Of a stretch of DNA of 11,993 nt, positions 6,005 to 11,993 are shown piece by piece (position 1 is the stretch's first letter; every line of letters begins with the position of its first letter). The notes below the pieces were generated by a model, which searched no databases, was not told the DNA's origin, and saw only the letters and a list, made by a program, of their open reading frames with translations. The stretch lies in the NCBI GenBank assembly GCA_003561325.1, contig PWWY01000090.1, positions 1-11,993 on the forward strand, read 5' to 3'. Source of the DNA: Syntrophomonadaceae bacterium. GTDB lineage: Bacteria > Bacillota > Dethiobacteria > DTU022 > UBA8154. Both the position numbers and the translations under genes were made by a program.

Positions 6005-7608
6005 CCATTCTCTTGGCCGTGATCATTTTATCAGGGTTTATCTGGGGCATCCGCCTCATGCAGTCCCCCCGCACCGCGCTGTGGGGCAATCGCCTGGGCG
6101 CCCTCTCCATGGCCCTGGCCGTGATCTGGGCTTTCCTCGCCGCAGGCGACGGCGGTGCGCCCGGCCGCATCCCGACTGCCCTGGTCCTGGCCGGCGTTGG
6201 CGCGGCGGCCGGCATCGCCCTGGGGCAGGCGGTAAAGATGATTCACATGCCCCAGACGGTGGCCCTGTTGAACGGCCTGGGGGGAGCGGCCTCGGCCCTG
6301 GTGGCCTGGGCAGCCGTACTGGCCTACGGCGGCCAGGTAGAGGCGCAGATCTTCTGGGCCACCTCGGGAATTGCTACGGCCGCGGGCGCCCTGACCCTGG
6401 GTGGCAGTCTCATCGCCGGAACAAAACTCCAGGGCCTGGCGTTTCAGCGGCCCTACCAGGTGCCGGGGCACGGCTACATCCTGCGCCTGCTGCTCTTGGT
6501 CTGCGGGTTTTTTATCGCCCTCAACATGGCCTTCCAGGGTCTGTTTTCCACCAGCTACGTCCCCCTTATCGCCCTGTTGGGGCTCTTGGCGGGGGTTTGC
6601 ATGGCCCTGCGCATCGGCGGGGCGGATATGCCCATTATTATCTCTTTGCTGAATTCCCTCTCGGGGGTTGCCGCCGCCGTGACGGGGCTGGCCGTGGAGA
6701 ACCTCATCCTCACGGGGACCGGTGCACTGGTGGGGGTGGCCGGGTTGATCCTGACCCGCATCATGTGCCGCGCCATGAACCGCAGCCTACTGGTGGTGTT
6801 GACCGGCTTCACCCCCCCGGCGCGCCCGCAGGTATCCCCCGAGACGGAACCGCCGGCTGGCGTTAAGCCCCCGCTGCCGGTTGCGGAAGCGGAGCGTGAG
6901 CGGGAAAAAGATTCTCCAGCCGCAGAGCGATCCGGGGAGGCAGGCGCAGCGCCGGCGGCGTCCCGGGAAGCGGGCGAAGAACCGGCGGCAGCCCCTGCCG
7001 GGGCGCACGGGGAAGCCGGGGAAGCCGGGGGAGTCGGGGAAGATGCGGCGGCAGCGCCCGCCGGGGAAACTTCCCTGTCCGAGGACCGGCTGCCTGCCCT
7101 GCTGCAGGAGGCAGCCCGGGTGGTGATCGTTCCCGGGTACGGCATGGCCGTGGCCCAGGCCCAGCAGGCGGTGCGTCAGCTGGTGGATGCCCTGGAACAG
7201 CGGGGCAAAGAAGTGAAAATCGCCATTCACCCCGTAGCCGGCCGCATGCCCGGGCACATGAACGTGCTCCTGGCTGAAGCGGGCATCGACTACGAAAAGC
7301 TGCTGGACATGGATGCCGTCAACCCGCAGTTTCCTTCCGCCGACCTGGCCATCGTCGTCGGGGCCTGCGACGTGGTCAACCCCGCGGCCAACACGGTGGA
7401 GGGCACGCCCATCTCCGGCATGCCCATCTTAAACGCGGAACAGGCGAAACACGTGATCATCTGCAACCTGGACGAAAACCCGGGCTATTCCGGGGTGGAA
7501 AACTCCCTTTACCGGCAGCCCCACGTGATCACCCTCTGGGGGGATGCTGCCCAGACCGTGCCCCGGCTGACCACCATGCTGCAGGAAAATGAAACCCCGG
7601 CCTCCTGA
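5995..7608 (+). CDS. pntB: NAD(P)+ transhydrogenase subunit beta, with expanded linker and altered nucleotide loop
   Basis: The beta subunit: membrane domain II (residues 1-272) and nucleotide domain III (about 365-537). Channel residues are present: Asn93 in ALLNG, where E. coli has His91, and Asp211 in GGADMP with Asn220. Domain III keeps GYGMAVAQAQ (381-390), HPVAGRMPGHMN (412-423), Asp459 and GYSGV (497-501). Two features are unusual. Residues 273-362 are an Ala/Pro/Glu/Gly-rich linker, making the protein 537 residues against about 460 usually. The loop aligned with the NADP 2'-phosphate site (KRSM in E. coli) is NLDE (491-494), and GAND reads GACD (456-459). These changes question NADP(H) specificity. 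The GTG start at 5995 has GAGGTGG ten bases upstream and overlaps pntAB. In characterised homologues the complex uses the proton gradient to reduce NADP+ with NADH. Confidence 0.92.
   Translation: MAVTILLAVIILSGFIWGIRLMQSPRTALWGNRLGALSMALAVIWAFLAAGDGGAPGRIPTALVLAGVGAAAGIALGQAVKMIHMPQTVALLNGLGGAASALVAWAAVLAYGGQVEAQIFWATSGIATAAGALTLGGSLIAGTKLQGLAFQRPYQVPGHGYILRLLLLVCGFFIALNMAFQGLFSTSYVPLIALLGLLAGVCMALRIGGADMPIIISLLNSLSGVAAAVTGLAVENLILTGTGALVGVAGLILTRIMCRAMNRSLLVVLTGFTPPARPQVSPETEPPAGVKPPLPVAEAEREREKDSPAAERSGEAGAAPAASREAGEEPAAAPAGAHGEAGEAGGVGEDAAAAPAGETSLSEDRLPALLQEAARVVIVPGYGMAVAQAQQAVRQLVDALEQRGKEVKIAIHPVAGRMPGHMNVLLAEAGIDYEKLLDMDAVNPQFPSADLAIVVGACDVVNPAANTVEGTPISGMPILNAEQAKHVIICNLDENPGYSGVENSLYRQPHVITLWGDAAQTVPRLTTMLQENETPAS
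7009..7044 (+). repeat. 9-base tandem repeat within the pntB linker
   Basis: Four in-frame units follow one another: GGGGAAGCC twice exactly, then GGGGGAGTC and GGGGAAGAT. They encode GEA, GEA, GGV and GED. Neighbouring linker sequence is similarly GC-rich and repetitive, which suggests that the linker grew by replication slippage. Confidence 0.8.
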
Positions 7609-7619
7609 CGCGGCCGGGG
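7595..7619 (-). terminator. hairpin terminator for the ureohydrolase/RHH transcript
   Basis: CCCCGGCC (7595-7602) and GGCCGGGG (7612-7619) form a perfect eight-base stem over a nine-base loop that includes the pntB stop codon. On the minus strand the stem is followed by TTTCATTTT, a fair U-rich tail, so it best serves the minus-strand unit. On the plus strand the tail is CATTAGTCG, a poor terminator, though the hairpin may still protect the pnt mRNA end. Confidence 0.6.
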
Positions 7620-7671
7620 CATTAGTCGATAAAACCCTGCGGTAGGGCGACGCGTATTTCACGCAGCCTGG

Positions 7672-7908
7672 TTAAATGTTTAGTTCATCTTCGATTTCGT
7701 GCCATTCTACCGGAGTTGGTAAGGCATAATCCCCTGATTGAATCTTTTGCAAGGCAATTTCCCGTTTTTGTTGATCAGGATACAGGTATTTTTCTCGTAC
7801 AGCTTCCCGGATTAATTCCCCGATGGAGCGATTAAGCTCCCCCGCCTTATTTCTTAAATACAAGTATTCCTTTTCTTCCATGAGAAGTTCAAACCGTTTT
7901 TTTAACAC
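7672..7908 (-). CDS. small ribbon-helix-helix (CopG/antitoxin-like) protein
   Basis: A 78-residue protein with the layout of a ribbon-helix-helix DNA-binding protein: a short strand KKRFELLM (3-10), helix A through about residue 26, then SIGELIREAVREKYL (28-42) as the second helix. The remainder, ending in a Trp-containing acidic tail (VEWHEIEDEL), resembles the toxin-binding tail of VapB-like antitoxins. I chose GTG 7908 because AAGGAGG lies eight bases upstream; a TTG at 7929 would overlap the previous stop codon and include that ribosome site in the coding sequence. It starts 18 bases after the ureohydrolase, so the two are co-transcribed. No PIN-domain or other toxin follows: the next bases are the terminator and the convergent pntB. 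It is therefore an orphan antitoxin or a small local regulator. The DNA target is unknown. Confidence 0.75.
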   Translation of the reverse strand: MLKKRFELLMEEKEYLYLRNKAGELNRSIGELIREAVREKYLYPDQQKREIALQKIQSGDYALPTPVEWHEIEDELNI

Positions 7909-7925
7909 TGCGAAAACCTCCTTCT

Positions 7926-9002
7926 TCAAACGCTCTCTCCTGCAGCGTGATCCTCACGATTTTTTTCCTCCCGCAGCAGTACCGCGGCCAGCAGCTCATA
8001 GATCACTTTCAGCGCGGCCAGGCTGGTGATGTCGCCGGCATCCAGCGGCGGGGATACTTCCACCACGTCGGCTGCCTTGATGGGTAGCGCCCCGGCGATC
8101 GCCCGAACCAGCTCCAGCAGTTCCCGGGTACTCAGCCCGCCGGCATCGGGGGTGCCGGTACCCGGGGCATAGGCCGGGTCCAGTACATCGATGTCAATGG
8201 TCATGTAGAGGCTGTCGTAATCCCGGAAGCGTGCGATGATTTCTTGTGCGACCGTTTCGACGCCGCACCGGTAGATTTCCCGCACCCGGAACACGGCCAT
8301 TTCCGGGTGGGAAGCCAGGAAGGCCGCTTCCTCTTCCATGAAGCTGCGCACGCCGATCAGGGCCATGTCTTCCGGGTCGAGTCCCTGCTGCTCCAGGCTG
8401 CGCCGCTGGGTGCAGGCGTGGGACCAGGTGCGGCCCTCGTACGTGTCCATTAGGTCCGGATGGGCGTCGAAGTGCAGCAGGCCCACCTTTTTCCCGGTAT
8501 GCGCCCGGGCAAAGGCCCGGACCAGGGGGATGGACACGGAGTGGTCTCCGCCCAGGAAAAGGCAGAAGCGCCCGCTGTGCAGCAGCTCCAGGGCGCGTGC
8601 TTCCGCGGCCGCGAAGTAGTGGAGCACTTCATCTTCACGACATGCCGCGCCCGGATCAACCTCTTCTCCGCCGACGCTGTCTGTTGCTTCGACGGTTTCT
8701 GTCGCTGTGACCTGTATTTCAGGGGTTATTTCTGCTTCACGGTCTCCCCGGTTCTCTTTCTCCGACCTCCCCGGGGGAAAAGGGAGATCGCCGGCGTCGA
8801 AGAGCTTGAAGTGCCGGGGCTCCAGGCCGTCTTCGTTAAAACGCGTCGGCAGCCCCGAGAGCATGCGGATCCGGGCCGGCGCCTGGGCCGCACCCCGCCG
8901 GGCGCAGGCGGCCCCGTCGAAGGGGAGCCCGAGCAGTACCGCTGAAGCCTCTTCCAGGGAAGGGCAGATGATTTCGTGCCAGGGTTCAAAGGGCATGGAC
9001 AA
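7926..9002 (-). CDS. speB: agmatinase-family ureohydrolase with an acidic insert
   Basis: A binuclear manganese hydrolase of the arginase/agmatinase family, which cleaves urea from guanidino compounds. All six metal ligands are visible: His154 in GGDHS, Asp179, His181 and Asp183 in DAHPD, and Asp270 and Asp272 in DIDVLDP. APGTGTPDAGGL (279-290) and EVSPP (315-319) complete the signature. SHACTQRR (194-201) resembles agmatinases more than arginases, so putrescine formation is the best guess; substrate choice is not proven. The protein is 358 residues against about 290-310 usually, because residues 79-122 form a charged, Thr/Val/Glu-rich insert before the helix leading to GGDHS. The start is TTG 9002, with AGGAGG seven bases upstream; ATG 8996 is an alternative. 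It leads a two-gene unit with the RHH protein, behind a strong promoter. Confidence 0.88.
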   Translation of the reverse strand: MSMPFEPWHEIICPSLEEASAVLLGLPFDGAACARRGAAQAPARIRMLSGLPTRFNEDGLEPRHFKLFDAGDLPFPPGRSEKENRGDREAEITPEIQVTATETVEATDSVGGEEVDPGAACREDEVLHYFAAAEARALELLHSGRFCLFLGGDHSVSIPLVRAFARAHTGKKVGLLHFDAHPDLMDTYEGRTWSHACTQRRSLEQQGLDPEDMALIGVRSFMEEEAAFLASHPEMAVFRVREIYRCGVETVAQEIIARFRDYDSLYMTIDIDVLDPAYAPGTGTPDAGGLSTRELLELVRAIAGALPIKAADVVEVSPPLDAGDITSLAALKVIYELLAAVLLREEKNREDHAAGESV

Positions 9003-9025
9003 GGGAACGCCTCCTCTCTACCCTG

Positions 9026-9054
9026 ATCATAGGGTTTCATCCCCCCGGCGTCAA
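9026..9054 (-). promoter_or_regulatory. sigma-A-type promoter for the ureohydrolase unit
   Basis: Read on the minus strand, TTGACG (9054-9049) and TATGAT (9031-9026) stand exactly 17 bases apart, each one base off consensus. Transcription would start near 9019, only about 17 bases before the TTG start, so the leader is very short and holds little beyond the AGGAGG ribosome site. Confidence 0.75.
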
Positions 9055-9137
9055 GGGGCGGTGGGGGGAATGATTGAATAAAGGAAATGGGCTATTTTTG
9101 TAGAATAGTCTGGAAAAGCGTCAAGATCATCTGGAAA

Positions 9138-9174
9138 CAGGCCGGCCTTTCTTTCTTTTTCTCCAGGCCGGCTT
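9138..9174 (+). promoter_or_regulatory. structured element in the gdh leader
   Basis: CAGGCCGGC occurs twice (9138-9146 and 9164-9172). Because GCCGGC is palindromic, GCCGGCCT (9141-9148) also pairs with AGGCCGGC (9165-9172) as an eight-base hairpin around a pyrimidine-rich loop. It lies between a possible -10 box TAGAAT (9101-9106), which has no good -35, and the gdh start. A second possible -10, TACAAT (9174-9179), touches its right end. No T-run follows on the plus strand. It could be an operator pair or an mRNA structure; which, if either, is not decided by the sequence. Confidence 0.4.
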
Positions 9175-9236
9175 ACAATGATATGCTGCCAGATCCCGGA
9201 TAGGCCGGGGATCGGCAGGACAGGAGGCGATCAAGC

Positions 9237-10505
9237 ATGGAAATTCAGGCCAAGGAGAAGATCAACACCTACCAAGTCGCCCAGGGGCGAGTCCGCCGCG
9301 CCGTGGAGCAGCTGGAACTGCCCGACGATGTTTATGAATGGCTCAAATCACCCGACTGCCTGGTGGAGTGCGGCATCCCCGTGGAAATGGACAACGGGAA
9401 AATCCGCGTGTTTACCGGCTACCGTGCCCAGCACAACAACGTCCTGGGTCCGTACAAGGGAGGGATCCGCTTCCACCCTGACGTGGACGCCGATGAAACC
9501 AAGGCCCTCTCCATCTGGATGACCTTTAAGTGTGCCGTGGCCCGGGTCCCCTTCGGCGGCGGCAAGGGCGCCATCCAGGTGAATCCCCGGGAGCTTTCCC
9601 TGAAAGAGCTGGAACGGCTCAGCCGCCAGTACGTGCAGGCCCTGGCGCCCGTTTTGGGCCCGGAAAAGGACATCCCCGCTCCCGATGTCAATACCAACGC
9701 CCAGATCATGGCCTGGATGACCGATGAATACTGCAAGATCCGGCAGCACAACGACTTCGGGGTCTTTACCGGCAAACCCCTGGACATGGGGGGCTGCGTG
9801 GGCCGGGAGACGGCCACCGCCCGGGGCACCTTTTACGCCGTGCGGGAAGCGGCCCGGGTCAAAAACTTGGACCTGGAAAAATGTACAGCCGCGGTCCAGG
9901 GTTACGGCAACGTGGGCTACTACGCTGCCCTCTTCCTGCACCAGGCGGGGTGTCGGATCGTCGCCGTGAACGATACCTCCGGCGGCGCCTACAACCCGGC
10001 GGGCCTCGACCCGGTGGCCTTGAAGGAGCACAAGAATGAAACGGGTTCGGTCACGGGTTTTCCGGGTTCGGAAAAACTCACCACGGCGGAGCTCTACGCC
10101 ATGGACTGCGACATCATCGTTCCCGCTGCCCTGGAAAACCAGATTACTCCCGAGGTTGCCCGCACTGTGCAAGCCCGGATCATCGGCGAGGGAGCCAACG
10201 GCCCCACCACCCCGGAGGGGGACAAGGTCCTCAATGAAAAAGGGGTGCTGACCGTTCCCGATATCTTGGCCAACAGCGGGGGTGTGATCGTCTCCTACTT
10301 TGAGTGGGTCCAGAACAACTACAACTACTACTGGCCCGAAGCGCAAATCGAAGATCGGCTGCAGCGCAAGATGATGGAGGCGTTCAGCCACATCTACAAC
10401 TATCACTGTGACTGCTCCGAGGGAACCACCATGCGGGAAGCGGCTTTCATGTACGCCCTGAAGCGCCTGGCTGAGGCCATGAAAGTCCGAGGCTGGTGGG
10501 GATAG
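9237..10505 (+). CDS. gdhA: glutamate dehydrogenase (Glu/Leu/Phe/Val dehydrogenase family)
   Basis: A 422-residue hexameric-type cytosolic enzyme that interconverts glutamate with 2-oxoglutarate and ammonia. The glutamate-binding stretch GPYKGGIRFHP has Lys74. PFGGGKGA supplies Lys110, and IPAPDVNT supplies the catalytic Asp150. The Rossmann loop GYGNVG is at 222-227, and the second strand ends VNDTSGG. LANSGGV and SYFEWVQN are typical of the C-terminal half. Length and motifs fit small-subunit GDHs; NAD or NADP preference cannot be fixed by eye. The ATG at 9237 has AGGAGG nine bases upstream. The leader holds a repeat/hairpin that may control it. It is divergent from the ureohydrolase and next to the transhydrogenase, a setting for ammonia and nicotinamide balance. 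Leucine dehydrogenase is less likely, being shorter. Confidence 0.92.
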   Translation: MEIQAKEKINTYQVAQGRVRRAVEQLELPDDVYEWLKSPDCLVECGIPVEMDNGKIRVFTGYRAQHNNVLGPYKGGIRFHPDVDADETKALSIWMTFKCAVARVPFGGGKGAIQVNPRELSLKELERLSRQYVQALAPVLGPEKDIPAPDVNTNAQIMAWMTDEYCKIRQHNDFGVFTGKPLDMGGCVGRETATARGTFYAVREAARVKNLDLEKCTAAVQGYGNVGYYAALFLHQAGCRIVAVNDTSGGAYNPAGLDPVALKEHKNETGSVTGFPGSEKLTTAELYAMDCDIIVPAALENQITPEVARTVQARIIGEGANGPTTPEGDKVLNEKGVLTVPDILANSGGVIVSYFEWVQNNYNYYWPEAQIEDRLQRKMMEAFSHIYNYHCDCSEGTTMREAAFMYALKRLAEAMKVRGWWG

Positions 10506-10573
10506 AAACGGTGGATATGGTAAATGGTAATAATTTTTTGCAAGATCATTTGTTAGGACAGGTGAGCCAAGCC

Positions 10574-11776
10574 ATGTACCGCTGGGTTGTTGAAGCGAGG
10601 ATCGGTCGAGAGCGGCGCCTGCAGCGCAGCTGGGTTGCCCTGCTGGCTCTTTCCCTGCCGGCAGCGGCTGCCGCCGGTTCTTCTTTCCCCCCTGCTGCGC
10701 CCGCGCTCGCTTCTCCCGTGGTCGTGCTGGTGCAGCTGGCCGGGCTCAGCGCCGCCCTGGTGCTTTTCCCCCTGTTTTTCGAATGGGTTCCCTTCCGCTA
10801 TTCCGTCTACGGGTTTGCTGCATGTTTTGCTTGCCTGGCTCTTCTCTGGGTCCTGGCGCCGGCGCTTTTTTCCCTGCTTTTGGCTATGCTGGCCCTTTTG
10901 GCATTACCCCTTTACGGCGCCGTGCTTTTCTTCATTATTCCCTGCGAGCACGACTTTAGCCGGGGGCCTGCTGCGGACAAAAAAGACCTGGACGCCCTGG
11001 CTCGCTCCCTGGAGCTGGACAAAACCTCATTTTTGCATGCGGCTCTGCGGCTGTGCAGCGCGTTTCTCTGGGCGGCGGCTGGCGGGCTGCTGGCCCGGGG
11101 TCTTTTCGCCGCTGCAGCACCTGCGAGCGTGCCCGGTGTGTTGGAAAAAGTCTCCTTTTTCCTGCCCCTGGCCCTGATCTCCTTCTGGGCGTTCCGCTAC
11201 CGCACCTCCTGTGCCAACGAAAACCAGCAGGAGCCGGCACCCCCGGACCCGCTGCCTTGGCCCTGGGGTCTGCCGTATCCCGTGGGCCTGCCGGCCTTCG
11301 ACAGCCGCAGCCTTTCCACCTTTCTTCTTGGCCCGGCGGCCAAGCTGTCCTTGATCGTGCTGCTGGTGCTGTTGCCCACGGGGGCCGTGGAAGACTTGCT
11401 GAGCATGGAAAGCCAGTTCCTCAACAACCTGGAACAGCTCCTGGGGGCCCGTCCCCGCTTCCTGGAGTTTGCTGTGGGCTATCCCCTGGCCCTGGTTGGT
11501 CTCTACCTGAAAAGTCGCCCCGAGCCCGGCAGCAACGGCTGGGTCGCCAAGGTCTTTTCCGCGGCCGGCGTTTTGGCCCTGCTCTCCGCTTCCGGGGCCT
11601 TTGTCCGCCCCGAACTCACCCTTACGGGGGCGTTCTGGGGGGGGATCCACGGCCTCTGGCTCGGTCTCGTTGCGGGTTTTCTGCTGCTCTTTACCTGGAA
11701 GCGCTTCAAGTTTCTGGCGCTGCTCTACCGTCTCTACCGCCACATGGAGGCGCAGAAGAAAAAGGGGAAAAGATAG
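10574..11776 (+). CDS. unrecognised polytopic membrane protein
   Basis: I do not recognise this 400-residue protein. It has a basic N-terminus (RIGRERRLQRSW, about 10-20) and nine to ten hydrophobic segments, roughly at 20-35, 48-69, 78-95, 97-122, 155-180, 193-208, 257-271, 296-312, 325-343 and 352-374. A polar loop holds PCEHDFSRG (123-131) and a proline-rich loop lies at 220-240. The C-terminal tail is strongly basic (KKKGKR), suggesting a cytoplasmic end. ATG 10574 has AGGTGAG seven bases upstream. The frame is open further up, and GTG 10496 or ATG 10517 would add 26 or 19 residues and overlap or abut gdh, so the start is uncertain. It follows gdh by 68 bases and precedes a xer-type gene; its position recalls spoIIM in some clostridia, but it is twice that length and not similar to the eye. 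Confidence 0.75.
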   Translation: MYRWVVEARIGRERRLQRSWVALLALSLPAAAAAGSSFPPAAPALASPVVVLVQLAGLSAALVLFPLFFEWVPFRYSVYGFAACFACLALLWVLAPALFSLLLAMLALLALPLYGAVLFFIIPCEHDFSRGPAADKKDLDALARSLELDKTSFLHAALRLCSAFLWAAAGGLLARGLFAAAAPASVPGVLEKVSFFLPLALISFWAFRYRTSCANENQQEPAPPDPLPWPWGLPYPVGLPAFDSRSLSTFLLGPAAKLSLIVLLVLLPTGAVEDLLSMESQFLNNLEQLLGARPRFLEFAVGYPLALVGLYLKSRPEPGSNGWVAKVFSAAGVLALLSASGAFVRPELTLTGAFWGGIHGLWLGLVAGFLLLFTWKRFKFLALLYRLYRHMEAQKKKGKR

Positions 11777-11883
11777 CTTAAGGATGCCGGCCCGCGGGCA
11801 TTGATAAGCTTTAGCGGAATCAGCGGGCAAGAACCTCGCAGCTGCGAAGCCAACACGCGTCTAAAAGTTTTCTCCCGGGTGGG

Positions 11884-11993
11884 GTGCCAGTATTGCAGAT
11901 CCAAGATGCCGTGGTTGAGTTTTTGGAATACCTGCGGTTTGAACTGAACCGCTCCGAGTTGACCTGCAAAGGCTACAGGGCAGACCTGCAGAT
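11884..11993 (+). CDS. xerD: tyrosine recombinase XerC/XerD family, N-terminal part (cut by window end)
   Basis: Only about 36 codons are visible. They read as the start of the SAM-like core-binding domain of Xer recombinases: VVEFLEYLRFELN followed by SELTCKGYRADLQ, matching the usual pattern of a helix, then a serine- and tyrosine-containing helix leading to a DLQ/DLK motif. The start may be GTG 11884 or TTG 11893; both lie just after a G-rich run (GGGTGGGG) and neither has clear preference. The catalytic domain is outside the window, so a chromosome-dimer resolution role, as opposed to an integrase, rests on the similarity of the visible helices and the chromosomal setting. Confidence 0.65.
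   Translation, partial: MPVLQIQDAVVEFLEYLRFELNRSELTCKGYRADLQ

Noticed and set aside
6787..7257. Frames antisense to the pntB linker
   Set aside because: They exist because the linker is repetitive and GC-rich and therefore poor in stop codons on every frame; no start signal or motif.
7648..7671. Possible toxin partner gene downstream of the RHH protein
   Set aside because: Only about 60 bases separate the RHH stop from the convergent pntB stop, and they contain no coding capacity for a toxin.
11785..11803. GC-rich inverted repeat ATGCC/GGCAT after the membrane protein
   Set aside because: The stem is short, largely self-palindromic and has no T-run, so it is not supported as a terminator.

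Overview
The window comes from the chromosome of a GC-rich bacterium. The compact gene layout, AGGAGG-type ribosome binding sites, frequent TTG/GTG starts, sigma-A-like TATAAT promoters and protein families best fit a GC-rich, probably thermophilic, clostridial Firmicute (Moorella / Desulfotomaculum-like). The lineage is inferred; no rRNA or clade-specific marker is present.

Layout. Bases 1-120 are the 3' end (domains V and VI) of a group II intron whose body lies upstream. Next is a minus-strand pair, a two-domain GNAT acetyltransferase (1233-2267) and a PIG-L/LmbE deacetylase (197-1120), read from an extended -10 promoter near 2300. Divergent from it, a MurJ/MviN-type lipid-linked sugar flippase (2430-3983) completes a cell-envelope or polysaccharide block. 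A good promoter at 4116-4143 then starts a three-gene proton-translocating transhydrogenase operon: pntAA (4212-5399), an unusual 299-base gap, pntAB (5699-6004) and pntB (5995-7608). Convergent to it is a minus-strand unit of an agmatinase-family ureohydrolase (7926-9002) and a small ribbon-helix-helix protein (7672-7908), ending in a hairpin that overlaps the pntB stop codon. Glutamate dehydrogenase (9237-10505) follows on the plus strand behind a structured leader. After it come an unrecognised polytopic membrane protein (10574-11776) and the first codons of a XerC/XerD-type tyrosine recombinase (from 11884).

Together the right two thirds form a nitrogen/redox neighbourhood: glutamate dehydrogenase and the ureohydrolase handle ammonia, glutamate and guanidino compounds, and the transhydrogenase links the nicotinamide pools to the proton gradient.

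The most unusual signal is in PntB. The short loop that in characterised transhydrogenases binds the 2'-phosphate of NADP(H) (Lys-Arg-Ser-Met in E. coli, from memory) reads Asn-Leu-Asp-Glu here. In addition, the membrane domain and nucleotide domain III are separated by an expanded, about 90-residue Ala/Pro/Glu/Gly linker with a 9-base tandem repeat inside it. The ureohydrolase also carries an acidic insert of about 44 residues. I saw no CRISPR array, tRNA, rRNA or prophage structure.
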